Part shown: positions 1 through 12,641 of the stretch, in pieces | Position numbering within the stretch: the first letter of the stretch is position 1 | Layout: each line of letters begins with the position of its first letter | DNA from: Aegilops tauschii subsp. strangulata | Taxonomy: Eukaryota; Streptophyta; Magnoliopsida; Poales; Poaceae | Direction: 5' to 3' | Assembly: GCF_002575655.3 (NCBI RefSeq) | Contig: NC_053040.3 | Location: forward strand, 351,421,267 to 351,485,266 | DNA length: 64,000 bases | Program-made: the position numbers and the translations under genes | Notes under the pieces: model-generated | Database searches by the model: none | What the model was told of the DNA's origin: nothing | What the model saw: the letters and a program-made list of their open reading frames with translations, nothing else

Positions 1-1560
1 CACACACTTGTAGGCCTATTAAGTGACGCGTCCCCTAAAAAATAAGTTGACGCGTATGCAAGGCTTTGTCAACTTATTATAATCAACACACGGTTCTAGC
101 AGCAGTGGCCGTTGGATGTCTATCCAACGGATGTCGTGCTTCTTCTTCAATCTCGGATATTCTTAGCTTCAGCCGCCCAAAAAATGATTCCTCCCCCTGA
201 CATCTGGGGCGCACCGTTTCGGAGGCTGACCTGTGGGCCTACTAAGTTGGAGCGTACCAAGGGCTTTGTCAACTTAGTCAATATAAACGATTCTAGCTTC
301 AGTGACCGTACGATGTCCATCCAACGGCCGTAGTGCTTCTTCAACCTCTGGTCTTCTTGGTCCAGCCGCCCAAAGCAGCGCCGGTCGTGCCGCCTGCTCC
401 TGCCTCCCGTGGCCGGCTGTGCTGCCGCGGAGGCCTCACCGCCCCCATACTACTCCCACCGCTGGCCAGGCCATCCCTCCACTCACCCACACCCCCTGTT
501 ATTCTGCGGCGACGGCAGCCTCACACCGCAGCCGAACCAGTGAACCCTCGTACTCCTCTCCACGCGGGCTTCCACTGCTGCGTCTTCCCCGGCTCCGTGT
601 CGTCCCCTTCCTAGGCCTCGCCGTCGTCCACCGCCCTGGTGCTCTCGGCGCGGCGTGGTCAACGTGGTCAACGACCGACTTCCATCGAAAGAGTACTGTA
701 CGTGGAGAGGCTGACAGCTGGGTCCACGGCGGCCGCAAGGAAGTGCCTCCTTATTACGCGCAAAATAATTATTCCTCCACCTGACAGCGGGGACCCACCG
801 GACGGGCCACCTTATTTCATGAAAAAAAGTTTCCCCCTGACTGCTGGGACCCACCGGACGGGCCACAGTATTTCGCGAAAAAAACTTCCCCCCCGGTGTC
901 AGCTCGGACCCACCAGATGTGCCTCCTTATTACACACAAAAAAATGAATACTCCCCCTGCTAGCTAGGACCCACCTTGGTGGGAGGCTGACTTGTGGGCC
1001 TACTAAGTTGACGGGGACGGAGGGCTTTGTCAACTTAGTCAATATAAACGATTCTAGCTCCAGTGACCGTACGATGTCCATCCAACGGCCATAGTGCTTC
1101 TTCAACCTCTGGTCTTCTTGCTCCAGCCACCCAAAGCAGCGCCGGTCGTGCCGCCTACTCCTGCCTCCCGTGGCCGGCTGTGCTGCCGCGGAGGCCTCAC
1201 TGCCCCCTACTATTCCCACCACTGGCCAGGCCCTGCGGCGACGGCAGTCTCACACCGCAGCCGAACGAGTGAACCCTCATACTCCTCTCCATGTGGGCAT
1301 CCACTACCGCGTCTTCACCGGCTCGGCGTCGTCCCCTTCCTAGGCCTCGCCGTCGTCCACCGCCCTGGTGCTCTCAGCGCGGCGTGGTCAACGTGGTCAA
1401 GGAACGACTTCCATCGGACGTGGACTATACGTGAAGAGGCTGACAGCTGGATCTACGGCGGCAGCAAGGAAGTGCCTCCTTATTACGAGGAAAATAATGA
1501 TTCCTCCACCTGACAGCAGGGACCCACCGGACGGGCCACCGTATTTTGCGGAAAAAAAAA
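1..1560. repeat. Imperfect tandem duplication, about 760-bp unit
   Basis: A block starting near 220 (GGAGGCTGAC, then GTCAACTTAGTCAATATAAA and CGTACGATGTCCATCCAACG) recurs starting near 982 with few changes. A more diverged third copy covers about 1-175. The repeats include the apparent coding stretches on both strands, which are therefore duplicated non-coding DNA and not genes. The arrangement is internal to the CACTA element. Confidence 0.8.
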
Positions 1561-1565
1561 CGTTT

Positions 1566-1795
1566 CCCCCCTGACTGCTGGGACCCACCAGCTACACCTT
1601 CGCACGCAAGGAAGTGCGTCCGGGCAAAAAAAATGATTCACCCCCCTGACTGCTGGGACCCAACAGCTACATCTTCGCACGCAAGGAAGTGCGTCCGGGC
1701 AAAAAAACCAAAACGATTCGCCCCCCTGACTGTTGGGACCCACCAGCTACATCTTCGCAGGCAAGGAAGTGCCTGACAGTCGGGACCCACCTGGT
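1566..1795. repeat. Short tandem repeats, about 75-78 bp
   Basis: Three consecutive units share CCTGACTGCTGGGACCCA, a CAGCTACATCTTCGCA stretch and GCAAGGAAGTGCGTCCGGGC, followed by an A-run of variable length. Related CTGACAGCNGGGACCCACC modules occur singly at about 783, 835 and 1510, so the array looks like expansion of a module already scattered through the CACTA element. Confidence 0.75.
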
Positions 1796-2139
1796 CAAAG
1801 CGTACGTAGCGTTGTCATTCTAGTCGCGAACGTGTACGTACATATATACTGGTCGATGTAGAGGCGCACACGTGTCGTAGTAGAGGCGCGTACGTGTCGT
1901 AGTAGAGGCGCGCACGTAGCATGTACACGTACGTACAGCGGCCAGGGTGCAAGAAAGAAAATACGGCCATCTACATACATACAGGCAGGGTCTCGAATGC
2001 CTACTCGCGCATACGTACGGCGAGGGCTCGTGTACATGGCTGGGTCGGAACGGAGAAATGCGTCGTCGTCGTGTTCATGGGGAGGCAACGGAATGCGTCG
2101 TGTTCATGGGGAGGCAACGGAATGCGTCGTGTTCATGGG

Positions 2140-2525
2140 GAGGGGTGTGGCGTACCACAAAACGGAGGAAATGGACCTCCTACGGTCGAAACGGGGGTCC
2201 TGTTGATCGGGAGGAGTGTGGCGTACCACACAACGGAGGAAACGGACCTCCTACGGTCGAAATGGGGGTCCTGTTAATCGGGAGGGGTGTGGCATACCGC
2301 AAAACGGAGGAAACGGACCTCCTACGTTCGGAACGGGGGTCCTGTTGATCGGGAGGGGTGTGGCGTACTGCAAAACGGACGAAACGAACCACATACAGTC
2401 GAAACGGGGGTCCTGTTGATCGGGAGGGGTGTGGCGTACCGCAAAACGGACGAAACGAACCTCCTACGGTCGAAACGGGGGTCCTGTTCATCAGGAGGGG
2501 TGTGGCGTACCGCAAAACGGGACTC
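2140..2525. repeat. 71-bp tandem array, about 5.4 copies
   Basis: The motif GAGGGGTGTGGCGTACCNCA starts at 2140, 2211, 2282, 2353, 2424 and 2495, an exact 71-bp period. Each unit also holds CCTCCTACGGTCGAAACGGG and GGTCCTGTTGATCGG. Because 71 is not a multiple of three, each unit changes reading frame, which explains the several overlapping repetitive ORFs here; none is a gene. Confidence 0.9.
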
Positions 2526-2529
2526 CACG

Positions 2530-3045
2530 GGATACTGTTCATCTCCACCGTCGACCTCCTCCGGCCTCCACGGGCTACCGTCGACCTCCTCCAGCCTCCA
2601 CGGGCTCCTGTTCATCCAGCCTCCACCGCGCGCTACTCCACCGGCTACTGTTCAACCACCCCTCCGCGGGCACCCCTCCATCGTCTACTGTTCATCCAGC
2701 CCTCCACACCATGGGGTCCTATTCAACCACCCCTCCACGGGCACCCCTCCACCGTCTACTGTTCATCCAGCCCTCCACCACACCACGGGGTCCTGTTCAT
2801 CCAGAGGCAACACCACCGCTCACTGTTCATCCAACCCCCCCTCCGCAACGCTCACTGTTCATCCAATCGATCGGCTTCAGTTAGCAGCAGTAGCGAAGGA
2901 ATCGCTCGATCGGGTTCAGTTAACAGCCATCGATTGATCGCTCGGGTTCAGTAACGCGTAGCCTGCAGTGCAATTGCTCGGGTTCAGTTAGAGCCCAACG
3001 CCTCGCTCGGGTTCAGTTAGAGCCAACGCCTCGCACACACGCGCG
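2530..3045. repeat. CACTA subterminal repeat region
   Basis: Repeated TACTGTTCATCCA and CCCCTCCACGGGCACCCCTCC motifs (about 2550-2860) are followed by repeated GCTCGGGTTCAGTTA motifs (about 2870-3040). Dense short repeats just inside the terminus are usual in CACTA elements, where they are thought to serve as transposase binding sites. That role is inferred here. Confidence 0.65.
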
Positions 3046-3370
3046 TACGTGTACGAGAGAAACGCGCATCGCTCGGCCCCCGACCTCCCACCGTAACCGG
3101 GAACTCCCCGAAATTTTCCTCCCCCTCGCTTCTACCACGGTTTTATCCGTCATCGACGGCCCAAAGAATGTCATGCAGCTGCGTCTCCGGCCCGCGCAGG
3201 ACGAAAAGCCCATTTTCTGTCATGATTTTTTGTCATAGAAGTAGGAGCCCACCACATCTATGGTGATACCGGGTTTTGTCACAATTATCGTCATAGAAGT
3301 GTCATATGTATGACAGAAGAAAAAAATTCGTTCGGCCCAAAATGTCACGGATGTGTCTTTTTTTGTAGTG

Positions 3371-6300
3371 ATGCCCGGCCTCGGAAGATCAACACGTCGT
3401 AGCCCTACCTAGGCTCAGCAGAGAGGTCCCCGCCGGTCTACATCCTAAGCACTCCGGGGTATGGGCCCATCGTCCGTTGCACTCCGGGTCGTTGCGAGCA
3501 GGGCGGACCAGGCTCCACCACTACAGGATGGTGCCGGCCCAGCCGTGCCGCAAGGCTGAACTGGACGTCTGACAAAGCTTCGGCTGATACTGCGACATCG
3601 AGGCCCATAACTATTCTCGCGTGGTGGTTAGTGAGTAAAGGCCAAAGGCCAACTCAGAACAAATACCCAAACCATAGTGTATTATTAGCTTGCGGAGACG
3701 AGCAAAGACTCACGATAATGTGACCCCGTCGCATTGTCTCGAGGAAATACGGCAAGGGCAAGCCCAGCCCACTCGAGGGCTGCCTGACTTCCCGGTCGTG
3801 CCTCGTAACCATCTTGCGGGTGCTCTCCGGGCCCGCCCGACTTTCACCAAGGTCTCAAGTAATGTCAAGGTAACCGTGTGTCCAGACATCAAGGGGAAAA
3901 CCCAGGAATCACCCCCGGTGGATTCCACTCAATGTAATCATCAAGGTGAACGTAAGAGGGACCACCCTCGAGGTTCACACTTGAGGTGTTGAACGACAAA
4001 GCCGTCTCAGAAATGGTGAAAGAGGAAATCACCCTCGATGACCACGACCGAATAGCTACACTACAGAGTTATCATCAAGGTGCGTTATGAGGGATCACCC
4101 TCGGCACTCGATAGTAGCTCTACAGAGTCGAGCAACAAAAGGGGCGTGATGTGATGTGAGGTGTCGGGCTCTGGTTGTCAATCATGTAGCTCGAGTCGTC
4201 GATGATGAAGCAGGCGCAGCAAGGACAAGTGGGGGTCACTGATGGATCTCTAAACAACCTATACTAAGCAGTTTAGGATAAGCAGGTAAGGTACAACAGC
4301 AGGTACAAAAGCAGGCTATGCATCAGAATAGGAGCAATCAAATAACAGTAGCAAAATCTAATGCAAGCATGAGAGAATGGAATGGGCGATATCGGGATGA
4401 TCAAAGGGGGGGCTTGCCTGGTTGCTCAGACAGGAATAAGGGGTCGTCGTCGACGTAGTTGATCACAACGGCAGTCTCAGGGTCTACCGGAGAGAAGAGG
4501 GGGAGAAACAGTAAATACATAGCAAGCAAGTGCATAACAGGACAACAGGCAGAGCTAGACGTGTTCTAACGCGGTGTTACACGCTACCGGCGAAGGGGGA
4601 TAACATCCGGAAAGTTTTCCCGGAGTTAGGCATTTTCGGACAGATGAAACGGAGGGGAAAGGTTGCATGTTCGCTATGCTAGGGGTACGTGACAGATGAA
4701 CGGACCGCGTATTCGGATACGTCTCGTCGTTCTGAGGAACTTTCATGTAGAAAGTATTTTAATCCGAGTTACGGTTATTTTTCTATGAATTATTAAAGTT
4801 TTTAGCAATTCCTGAAATTATTATTAAATCTAAAAAGAGGTTATTGCATCAGCATGAGGTCATCATGACATCAGCACTCAACAGGGTTGACCAAAGTCAT
4901 CCCTTACGTGTGGGGCCGTTCTGCCATAGACTAACAACTAATTAACAGTTTTAAATAACAAATCAATTTAATTAGGTACTAAACAGAGTTAATCTAGTTA
5001 ATTAATTACCTAATTAATTAATTAATTAATTAACTAATTACTTAATAATTTTAAAATACATTTTGTTTTCCCTTTTTAAAAAAAGGGGGGTTGGGCCCCA
5101 CGGTCACTGGCCCATAGCCATAGCGGGGCGGGCAAGGGCATGCGGGTGCGGGCGTTCGTGCCCGAGGCCACAACCAGGCGCGACAGGGAGAAGGCCCCTG
5201 GGGCGCGGCGAGGCGTCAGCCAGAGCGGTGCCGGGCGCGGGGCGAGGTCGCCGGCGACGGGGAAGCCGGCGAGCGCGTGCGGGGGAGGCAGACGACGCGG
5301 GGCAAGGTACAAGCGGGCGCGGCTTCGCGCGAGCGTGCGGGGCGCGTAGGCGCGGCGAGCAGGGGCTGCCGGGGTGAGGTGAGGGTGGTCGAGCGCGGTT
5401 AGTAGTTGCGGAGGACGCGTGCGCGTCGCGACAGCGAGCGAGGCGAGGCATGTACGGGCAGAGGCGGCCTCGGCGGCGCGACGCATGGGAAGGCAGAGGG
5501 AGGCCGCTGCGCGCGGGCGATGATGGAGATGGGCGCGATGACCGCGGAGGATCGGGGAAGGCACGGGTGCGTTCGATCTATAGGGGAGAGGAGAGGAGAA
5601 CAGCGGCTCACCCCCGTATGCATGGGATCATGGGCCGGCGAGGCTCAACGATGACCGTCGAAGGAGAGGCGGGGTGGGGCGGTCCAGCGAGGGTAGCTCC
5701 AAGCGGCGGCAATCCGGTGACGTGGTCCGGCGCGTCGAGGCGGCGGGGCGCCGGAGACGGTGCGGTGTCGGGGTCGATGAAGGGGCAAGGTGGCGCCGGC
5801 GATCCGGCGACGATACACAACGGCGGGGGCAAAGGGGTCAGGGCTCGCTGCCCCGGTCCAGTCGAGGGAGGGGAGAGAGGCGTGATGGATCGAGGGGAGT
5901 GTGGGAGAAACGTGGGGGAGTGGGGTTGGTTATCGCTAGGATTTGGGTCAGGGTGGCCTTGTAGCAGGCCAGAGAGGGGAAGGCTGGGCTGGCCGGTTGG
6001 CCCAGCGTGGGGGTGTCTCTTTTCCCTTTTCAGTTTCTTTTATTTTTCTTTTTAATTTCTTTTTGTTTTCAATTTAGTAACCATTTTCTATTTAATTGTA
6101 AGCTAAATGAGTTTTGTTAGTTATGAGACTTGTCACATAACTCAAGCACATTATTTCTAGGAGTCACAAAAAGTTCAAGGCCAAAAGGAATTGCCTAACC
6201 ATTTTTAAAAACTGAAAAGGCCAATTTAGTTGTTGCTGGACCAAAAATTAATTCCCAGTGGCATTTTGAGAATTCAAAAGAGGTTGGTTCCAACATGACA

Positions 6301-6489
6301 AATATCCAGGGATTATTTTCCACCCTTTGAACATTTTAGTTTGCATGTTTGAGAAGTTTGAATTTTGTACTTTAGTTTGAACTTGAATTTGGATTGCGAT
6401 TTGGATCAACCGAGGATTAGCAACAGTAAGAGTCATGACGTGGCACCATTAACTTGGGATTACTGTAGCTTAGTTATCCGGGCGTCACA
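3371..6489 (-). mobile_element. Long Gypsy-type LTR (minus orientation)
   Basis: The right boundary is ...TATCCGGGCGTCACA at 6489; read on the minus strand this gives an LTR start TGTGACGCCCGGATAA. The stretch has the same organisation as the LTR at 60132-64000: a non-coding part, a TGACATCAGC/GTTGACC segment (about 4850-4900), an AT-rich TTAATTAA run (4990-5045), then a GC-rich block (5100-5990) and an AT-rich tail. ORFs in the GC-rich block overlap on both strands and are not genes. The left end is cut by the CACTA element. No internal retrotransposon sequence follows, so this is a solo or fragmentary LTR. The orientation and family are inferred. Confidence 0.6.
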
Positions 6490-7737
6490 AGTCCTACTCC
6501 CACCGAGAGTAGGATTCCCCCCCCCCCTTCCAAGTAGTAGGAGTACGAGTCAAGGAAAGGGGAGAGAGAAGAGAAGGAAGGAGGGGGCGCAGCCCCTCCC
6601 CTGGTCCAATTCGGACTAGGCCTTGGCGGGGGGGGGGCGCAGCCTCTCCTATCTCTTTCCTCTAAAGCCCAATAAGGCCCATATACTCCCCGGCGAATTC
6701 CTGTAACTCTCCGATACTCCGAAAAATACCCGAATAACTCGGAACCTTTCCGATGTCCCAATATAGTCGTCCAATATATCGATCTTTATGTCTCGACCGT
6801 TTCGAGACTCCTCGTCATGTCCCCGATCTCATCCGGGACTCTGAACTACCTTCGGTACATCAAAACACATAAACTCATAATATAACCGTCATCGAACTTT
6901 AAGCGTGCGGACCCTACGGGTTCGATAACAATGTAGACATGACCGAGACATGTCTCCGGTCAATAACCAATAGCGGAACCTGGATGCTCATATTGGCTCC
7001 CACATATTCTATGAAGATCTTTATCGGTCAAACCGCATAACAACATACGTTGTTCCCTTTGTCATCGGTATGTTACTTGCCCGAGATTCGATCGTCGGTA
7101 TCTCAATACCTAGTTCAATCTCGTTACCGGCAAGTCTCTTTACTCGTTCCGTAATACATCATCCCCCAACTAACTCATTAGTTGCAATGCTTGCAAGGCT
7201 TAAGTGATGTGCATTACCGAGTGGGCCCAGAGATACCTCTCCGACAATCGGAGTGACAAATCGTAATCTCGAAATACGCCAACCCAACAAGTACCTTTGG
7301 AGACACCTGTAGAGCACCTTTATAATCACCCAGTTACGTTGTGACGTTTGATAGCACACAAAGTGTTCCTCCGGTAAACGGGAGTTGCATAATCTCATAG
7401 TCATAGGAACATGCATAAGTCATGAAGAAATCAATAGCAACATACTAAACGATCAAGTGCTAAGCTAACGGAATGGGTCAAGTCAATCACATCATTCTCC
7501 TAATGATGTGATCCCGTTAATCAAATGACAACTCATGTCTATGGTTAGGAAACTTAACCATCTTTGATTAATGAGCTAGTCAAGTAGAGGCATACTAGTG
7601 ACACTATGTTTGTCTATGTATTCACACATGTATTATGTTTCCGGTTAATACAATTCTAGTATGAATAATAAACATTTATCATGAAATAAGGAAATAAATA
7701 ATAACTTTATTATTGCCTCTAGGGCATATTTCCTTCA
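6490..7737 (-). mobile_element. BARE/WIS/Angela-like Copia LTR fragment (inverted)
   Basis: Read from 7737 leftwards the sequence starts TGAAGGAAATATGCCC and continues with the conserved landmarks of this family (GGGATCACATCATTAGGAGA, GTCACAACGTAACTGGGTGA, CGAATCTCGGGCAAGTAACA), matching the forward LTR at 47514-49273. It stops at 6490, about 500 bp short of a full LTR, where the long Gypsy LTR begins. Its right end abuts the Sabrina-like gag at 7738, so the Copia element had inserted into that gag. Confidence 0.88.
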
Positions 7738-7742
7738 ATAAC

Positions 7743-8929
7743 GTGTATAGAGGTAATTTTAATCCTAGGCCCTTTCCTAGTAATTCCTCTAATTATTATG
7801 GTAATTCCTACAACAACTCTTATGGAAATTATAGTAAGATGCCCTCTTATTTTGATAATAGTGTTAAAGAATTTATAAGTTCGCAAATGAATTTCAATGC
7901 TTTGATTGAAGAAAAATTGCTTAAGATTGATGATTTGGCTAGGAACATGGATAGAATTTCTCTTGATGTTGATTCTTTGAAACTTAGATATATTCCTCCT
8001 AAGCATGATATCAATGAGTCTCTCTGAGCCATGAGAATTTCCATTGATGAGTGCAAAGAAAGAACCGCCAAGATGCGTGCTAAAAAGGATTGGTTTATAA
8101 AAGCGTGTTCTTCTAGTTTCCATGAAAATAATGGTGAAGATCTTAAAGTGATTGATGTGACTCCTATTGAATCTTTTTTTCCAACGATAATATTGATAAT
8201 TATGGGACTGAGGATGAGTCAACTTTAGTTAGAAAGCGTCCCAACGATTCAGAGTTTTTAGATCTTGATGCAAAAATTGATAAAAGTGGGATTGGAGAGG
8301 TCAAAACTTTAAGTAGCAATGAACCCACTCTTTTGGATTCCAAGGAATTTGATTATGATAATTGTTCTTTAATAGATTGTATTTCCTTGTTGCAATCCAT
8401 GTTGAATTCTCCTCATGCTTATAGTCAAAACAAAGCTTTTACTAAACATATCGTTGATGCTATGATGCAATCTTTTGAAGAAAAGCTTGAATTGGAAGTT
8501 TCTATACCTAGAAAACTTTATGATGACTGGGAACCTACTATTAAGATTAAAATTAAAGATTATGAATGCCATGCATTGTGTGATTTGGGTGCTAGTGTTT
8601 CCACAATTCCAAAAACTTTATGTGATGTGTTAGGTTTCCGTGAATTCGATGATTGTTCTTTAAATTTGCATCTTGCGGACTCCACTATTAAGAAACCTAT
8701 GGGAAGAATTAATGATGTTCTTATTGTTTCAAATAGGAATTATGTGCCTGTAGATTTCATTGTTCTTGATATAGATTGCAATCCTACATGTCCTATTATT
8801 CTTGGTAGAGCTTTCCTCGGAACGATTGGTGCAATTATTGATATGAAAGAAGGAAACATTAGATTTCAATTTCCGTTAAGGAAAGGCATGGAACATTTTC
8901 CAAGAAAGAAAATTAAAATTGCCTTATGA
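7743..8929 (+). pseudogene. Gypsy gag-protease remnant
   Basis: An asparagine- and tyrosine-rich gag tail (NYYGNSYNNSYGNYSKM) is followed by a coiled-coil-like segment. A TGA at 8025-8027 interrupts the frame, which continues to about 8180, where a T-run marks a frameshift. The last open part, 8333-8929 (198 codons), holds a retropepsin-like fold: ALCDLGASVSTIP at residues 81-93, with D84-L85-G86-A87-S88 as the aspartyl protease active-site motif, then a hydrophobic IILGRAFL flap/ILG segment near residue 155. The reading frame ends shortly after a lysine-rich tail at 8929. With one nonsense and one frameshift mutation it cannot make a full polyprotein. Confidence 0.8.
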
Positions 8930-9493
8930 ATCTATTATGAGAGCCACTTATGGATTGCATACCAAACATGATGACACTTAGATCTATTCGTGTTTTATGC
9001 CTAGCTAAGGGCGTTAAACAATAGCGCTTGTTGGGAGGCAACCCAATTTTATTTTATGTTTTTGCTTTTTAGGTTTTCTTTTGCTTTGAATAATTAATCT
9101 AGCCTCTGGTTAGATGTGGTTTTGTGTTTTAATTAGTGTTTGTGCCAATTTAGACCTTTGGGATAGCTTGCGGCAATAGTTAATTTGATCTTGCTGAAAA
9201 AACAGAAACTTTTGCGCTCAGTCCCACAATTGTTTAAAATCACATAAGCTTGATAAAATCCTGCATTTTTTTACAGTAGATTGATATAAAAATTTCCCCT
9301 GTTTTCCTGAATTTTCAGAATTTTTGGAGTTACAGAAGTATGCGAACTATCCAGATTACTACAAGCTGTTCTGTTTTGACATATTCTGTTTTTCGCGTGT
9401 TGTTTGCTTATTTTGATGAGTCTATGGCTAGTATCGGGGGGTATGAACCATGGAAAAGTTGGAATACAGTATATATTACACCAATATAAATAA

Positions 9494-10342
9494 GGGATAG
9501 TTAGATTTATGCCCCTAGTTGTGTCCCACTCGTCTGTTTTACCCCTAATTCCCAAAAGTCACAGGTTCTGTCCAAGTCACTTTGCTCCTATTATGCTTTT
9601 GCCCTTTGACCGTTTGACCATCAGTTTGAAAACTTCATAACTAATTTATACTAAATCAGAAAAATGCAAATAAGATACCAAAATGTTCAGAAAAACATCA
9701 CCTATATGTCAGTGTCATTTGCATTCATGAAAAAGTGTTGGAAAGTGCCCATCCGAGTTTTAGCTCTTATGCTACCACCATGAATAGTAAAATCTAAAAA
9801 AGTTCAAAAAAATAAAAAAATTGGTGGCAAAGAATGACAAATGTTTTAAGTGCCTGCCAAGTTTCATCAGGGAATAACATTCGTGGGTGCCGCGGCAAAA
9901 AAAAAATCAGCACTCCAAAATAGATTATTTTTTTGCCACGACTTCCACGAATGTCGTTCCCTAATGAAACTTGGCAAGCACTTAGAACATTTGTAGTTCT
10001 TCGCCACCATATTTTTTTTGAATTTTTTTGAATTTTTTTAGAGTTCACTATTCATGGCGGTATCAAAAGAGCTAAAACTCAAATGTGCACTTTCCATCAC
10101 TTTTTTCATGAATGCAAATGACACTGAAATATAGGTGATGTTTTTCTGAAAATTTTGGTATCTTATTTGTATTTATCTGATTTAGTATGAATTAGTTATG
10201 AAGTTTTCAAACTGACGGTCAAATGGTCAAAGGGCAAAAGCATAAGAGGAGCAAAGTGACTTGGACAGAACTAGTGACTTTTGGGAATTAGGGGTAAAAC
10301 AGACGAGTGGGACACAACTAGGGGCATAAATTTAATTATCCC
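9494..10342. mobile_element. Mutator-like foldback element (long-TIR MITE)
   Basis: Two arms of roughly 400 bp are near-perfect inverted repeats around a short centre at about 9900-9940. The termini are GGGATA and TATCCC. A 9-bp direct repeat, TATAAATAA, flanks the element exactly (9485-9493 and 10343-10351). A 9-bp TSD with long TIRs starting with G is characteristic of Mutator-like elements. No coding capacity is seen, so it depends on a transposase elsewhere. Transcription through it would give a hairpin of several hundred base pairs. It lies in the 3' non-coding region of the Sabrina-like Gypsy. Confidence 0.9.
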
Positions 10343-12626
10343 TATAAATAAAGAATGAGTTCATAGCAGTACCAAAAGTGGTGATTTATTTTCTTATACT
10401 AACGGAGCTTATGAGATTTTCTGTTGAGTTTTGTGTTGTGAAGTTTTCAAGTTTTGGGTAAGGATTTCATGGACTATGGAATAAGGAGTGGCAAGAGCCT
10501 AAGCTTGGGGATGCCCAAGGCACCCCAAGGTAATATTCAAGGACAACCAATAGCCTAAGCTTGGGGATGCCCCGGAAGGCATCCCCTCTTTCGTCTTCGT
10601 CTATCGTTAACTTTACTTGAGGCTATATTTTTATTCACCGCATGATATGTGTTTTGCTTGGAGCGTCTTGTATGATTTGAGTATTTGCTTTTTAGTTTGC
10701 CACAATCATCCTTGCTGTACACACCTTTTGAGAGAGACACGCATAAATCGTGATTTATTAGAATACTCTATGTGCTTCACTTATATCTTTTGAGCTAGGC
10801 AAATTTGCTCTAGTGCTTCACTTACATCTTCTTAGAGCACGGCGGTGGCTTTATTTTATAGAAATTTATGAACTCTCGCACTTCACTTCTATTATTTTGA
10901 GAGTCTTTGAAACAACATGGTAATTTTCTTTGGTTATAAAATTAGTCGTAATATGATAGGCATCCAAAAGGGATATAATAAAAACTTTCATATAAAGTGC
11001 ATTGAATTCTGTGAGAAGTTTGATTCCTTATGATTGTTTTGAGATATGAAGATGGTGATATTAGAGTCATGCTAATAATTAGTTGTGAATTTGGGACATA
11101 CTTGTGTTAAGGTTTGTGAGTCACGTAGCATGCACGTATGGTGAACCGTTATGTGATGAAGTCAGAGCATGATTTATTTATTGATTGTCTTCCTTATGAG
11201 TGGCGATCGGGGACGAGCGATGGTCTTTTCCTACCAATCTATCCCCCTAGGAGCATGCGTGTAGTACTTTGTTTCAATGACTAATAGCTTTTTGCAATAA
11301 GTATGTGAGTTCTTTATGACTAATGTTGAGTCCATGGATTATATGCACTCTCACCTTTCCGCCATTGCTAGCCTCTCTAGTACCGCGCAACTTTCGCCGG
11401 TACCATACACCACCTTATACCTTCCTCAAAACAACCACCGTACCTACCTATTATGGCATTTCCATAGCCATTCCGAGATATATTGCCATGCAACTTTCCA
11501 CCATTCCGTTTATTATGACACGCATCATCATTATCGTATTGCTTTGCATGATCATGTAGTTGACGTCGTATTTGTGGCAAAACCACCGTTCATCATTTTT
11601 TATACATGTCGCTCTTGATTCATTGCACATCCCGGTACACCGCCGGAGGCATTCACATAGAGTCATATTTTGTTCTAGCATCGAGTTGTAATTTTCTAGT
11701 TGTAAGTAAATAAAAGTGTGATGATCTTCATTGTTAGAGCATTGTCCCATGTGAGGAAAGGATGATGGAGACTATGATTCCCCCACAAGTCGGGATGAGA
11801 CTCCTGACTTAAAAAAAGAGGCCAAAAAAATGAAAGAAGGCCCAATAAAAAATGAGAGAAAAAAGAGAAGGGGCAATGCTACTATCCTTTTACCACACTT
11901 GTGCTTCAAAGTAGCACCATGATCTTCATGATAGAGAGTATCCTATGATATCACTTTCATATACTAGTGGGAATTTTTCATTATAGAACTTGTCTTGTAT
12001 ATTCCAATGACGGGCTTCCTCAAATTGCCCTAGGTCTTCGTGAGCAAGCGAGTTGGATGCACACCCACTTAGTTTTCTTTTTGAGCTTTCATAAACTTAT
12101 AGCTCTAGTGCATCCGTTGCATGGCAATCCCTACTCACTCACATTGATAGGCATCTCCATAGCCCGCTGATATGCCTAGTTGATGTGAGACTATCTCCCT
12201 ATTTTTGTCTTCTCCACAACCACCTTCTATTCCACCTATAGTGCTCTGTCCCTGGCTCACGCTCATGTATTGCGTGAAAGTTGAAAAAGTTTGAGAATGT
12301 CAAAAGTATGAAACAATTGCTTGGCTTGTCATCGGGGTTGTGCATGATTTGAGTATTTTGTGTGATGAAGATGGAGCATAGCCAGACTATATGATTTTGT
12401 AGGGATAAGCTTTCTTTGGCCATGTTATTTTGAGAAGACAGAATTATTTTGTTAGTATGCTTGAAGTATTATTGTTTTTATGTCAATATTAAACTTTTGT
12501 TTTGAATCATAGGATGTGAACATTCATGCCACAATAAAGATAATTACATGGATAAATATGGTAGGTAGCATTCCACATCAAAAAATCTGTTTTTATCATT
12601 TACCTACTCAAGGACGAGCAGGAATT

Positions 12627-12641
12627 AAGCTTGGGGATGCT
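12627..12641 (+). other. Polypurine tract region of the Sabrina-like element
   Basis: AAGCTTGGGGATGCT lies directly before the LTR start TGATACGTC at 12642. The GGGGA core is the likely plus-strand primer. The same AGCTTGGGGATGCC motif recurs upstream at about 10500 and 10558. Confidence 0.6.

Larger units (their letters stand above)
1..3370. mobile_element. CACTA DNA transposon, right-hand part
   Basis: The segment ends at 3370 with a poly-T run followed by GTAGTG, which read on the minus strand is the CACTAC start of a CACTA terminal inverted repeat. The last 250 bases are AT-rich and hold repeated TGTCATAGAAGT-type motifs; before them lie GC-rich tandem arrays typical of CACTA subterminal regions. 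No transposase reading frame is visible in this part, so it is either a non-autonomous element or the non-coding end of a longer one. The other terminus lies left of the window. The 3-bp TSD cannot be tested here. The family is not certain; it resembles the large Triticeae CACTA families. Confidence 0.75.

Noticed and set aside
112..2954. Many overlapping ORFs on both strands (60-216 codons)
   Set aside because: They follow duplicated and 71-bp repeated DNA of a CACTA element, in several frames, with no domain.
5063..6055. ORFs of 70-201 codons rich in R, G and A
   Set aside because: GC-rich block of a Gypsy LTR; ORFs on both strands reflect lack of stop codons in GC-rich DNA.
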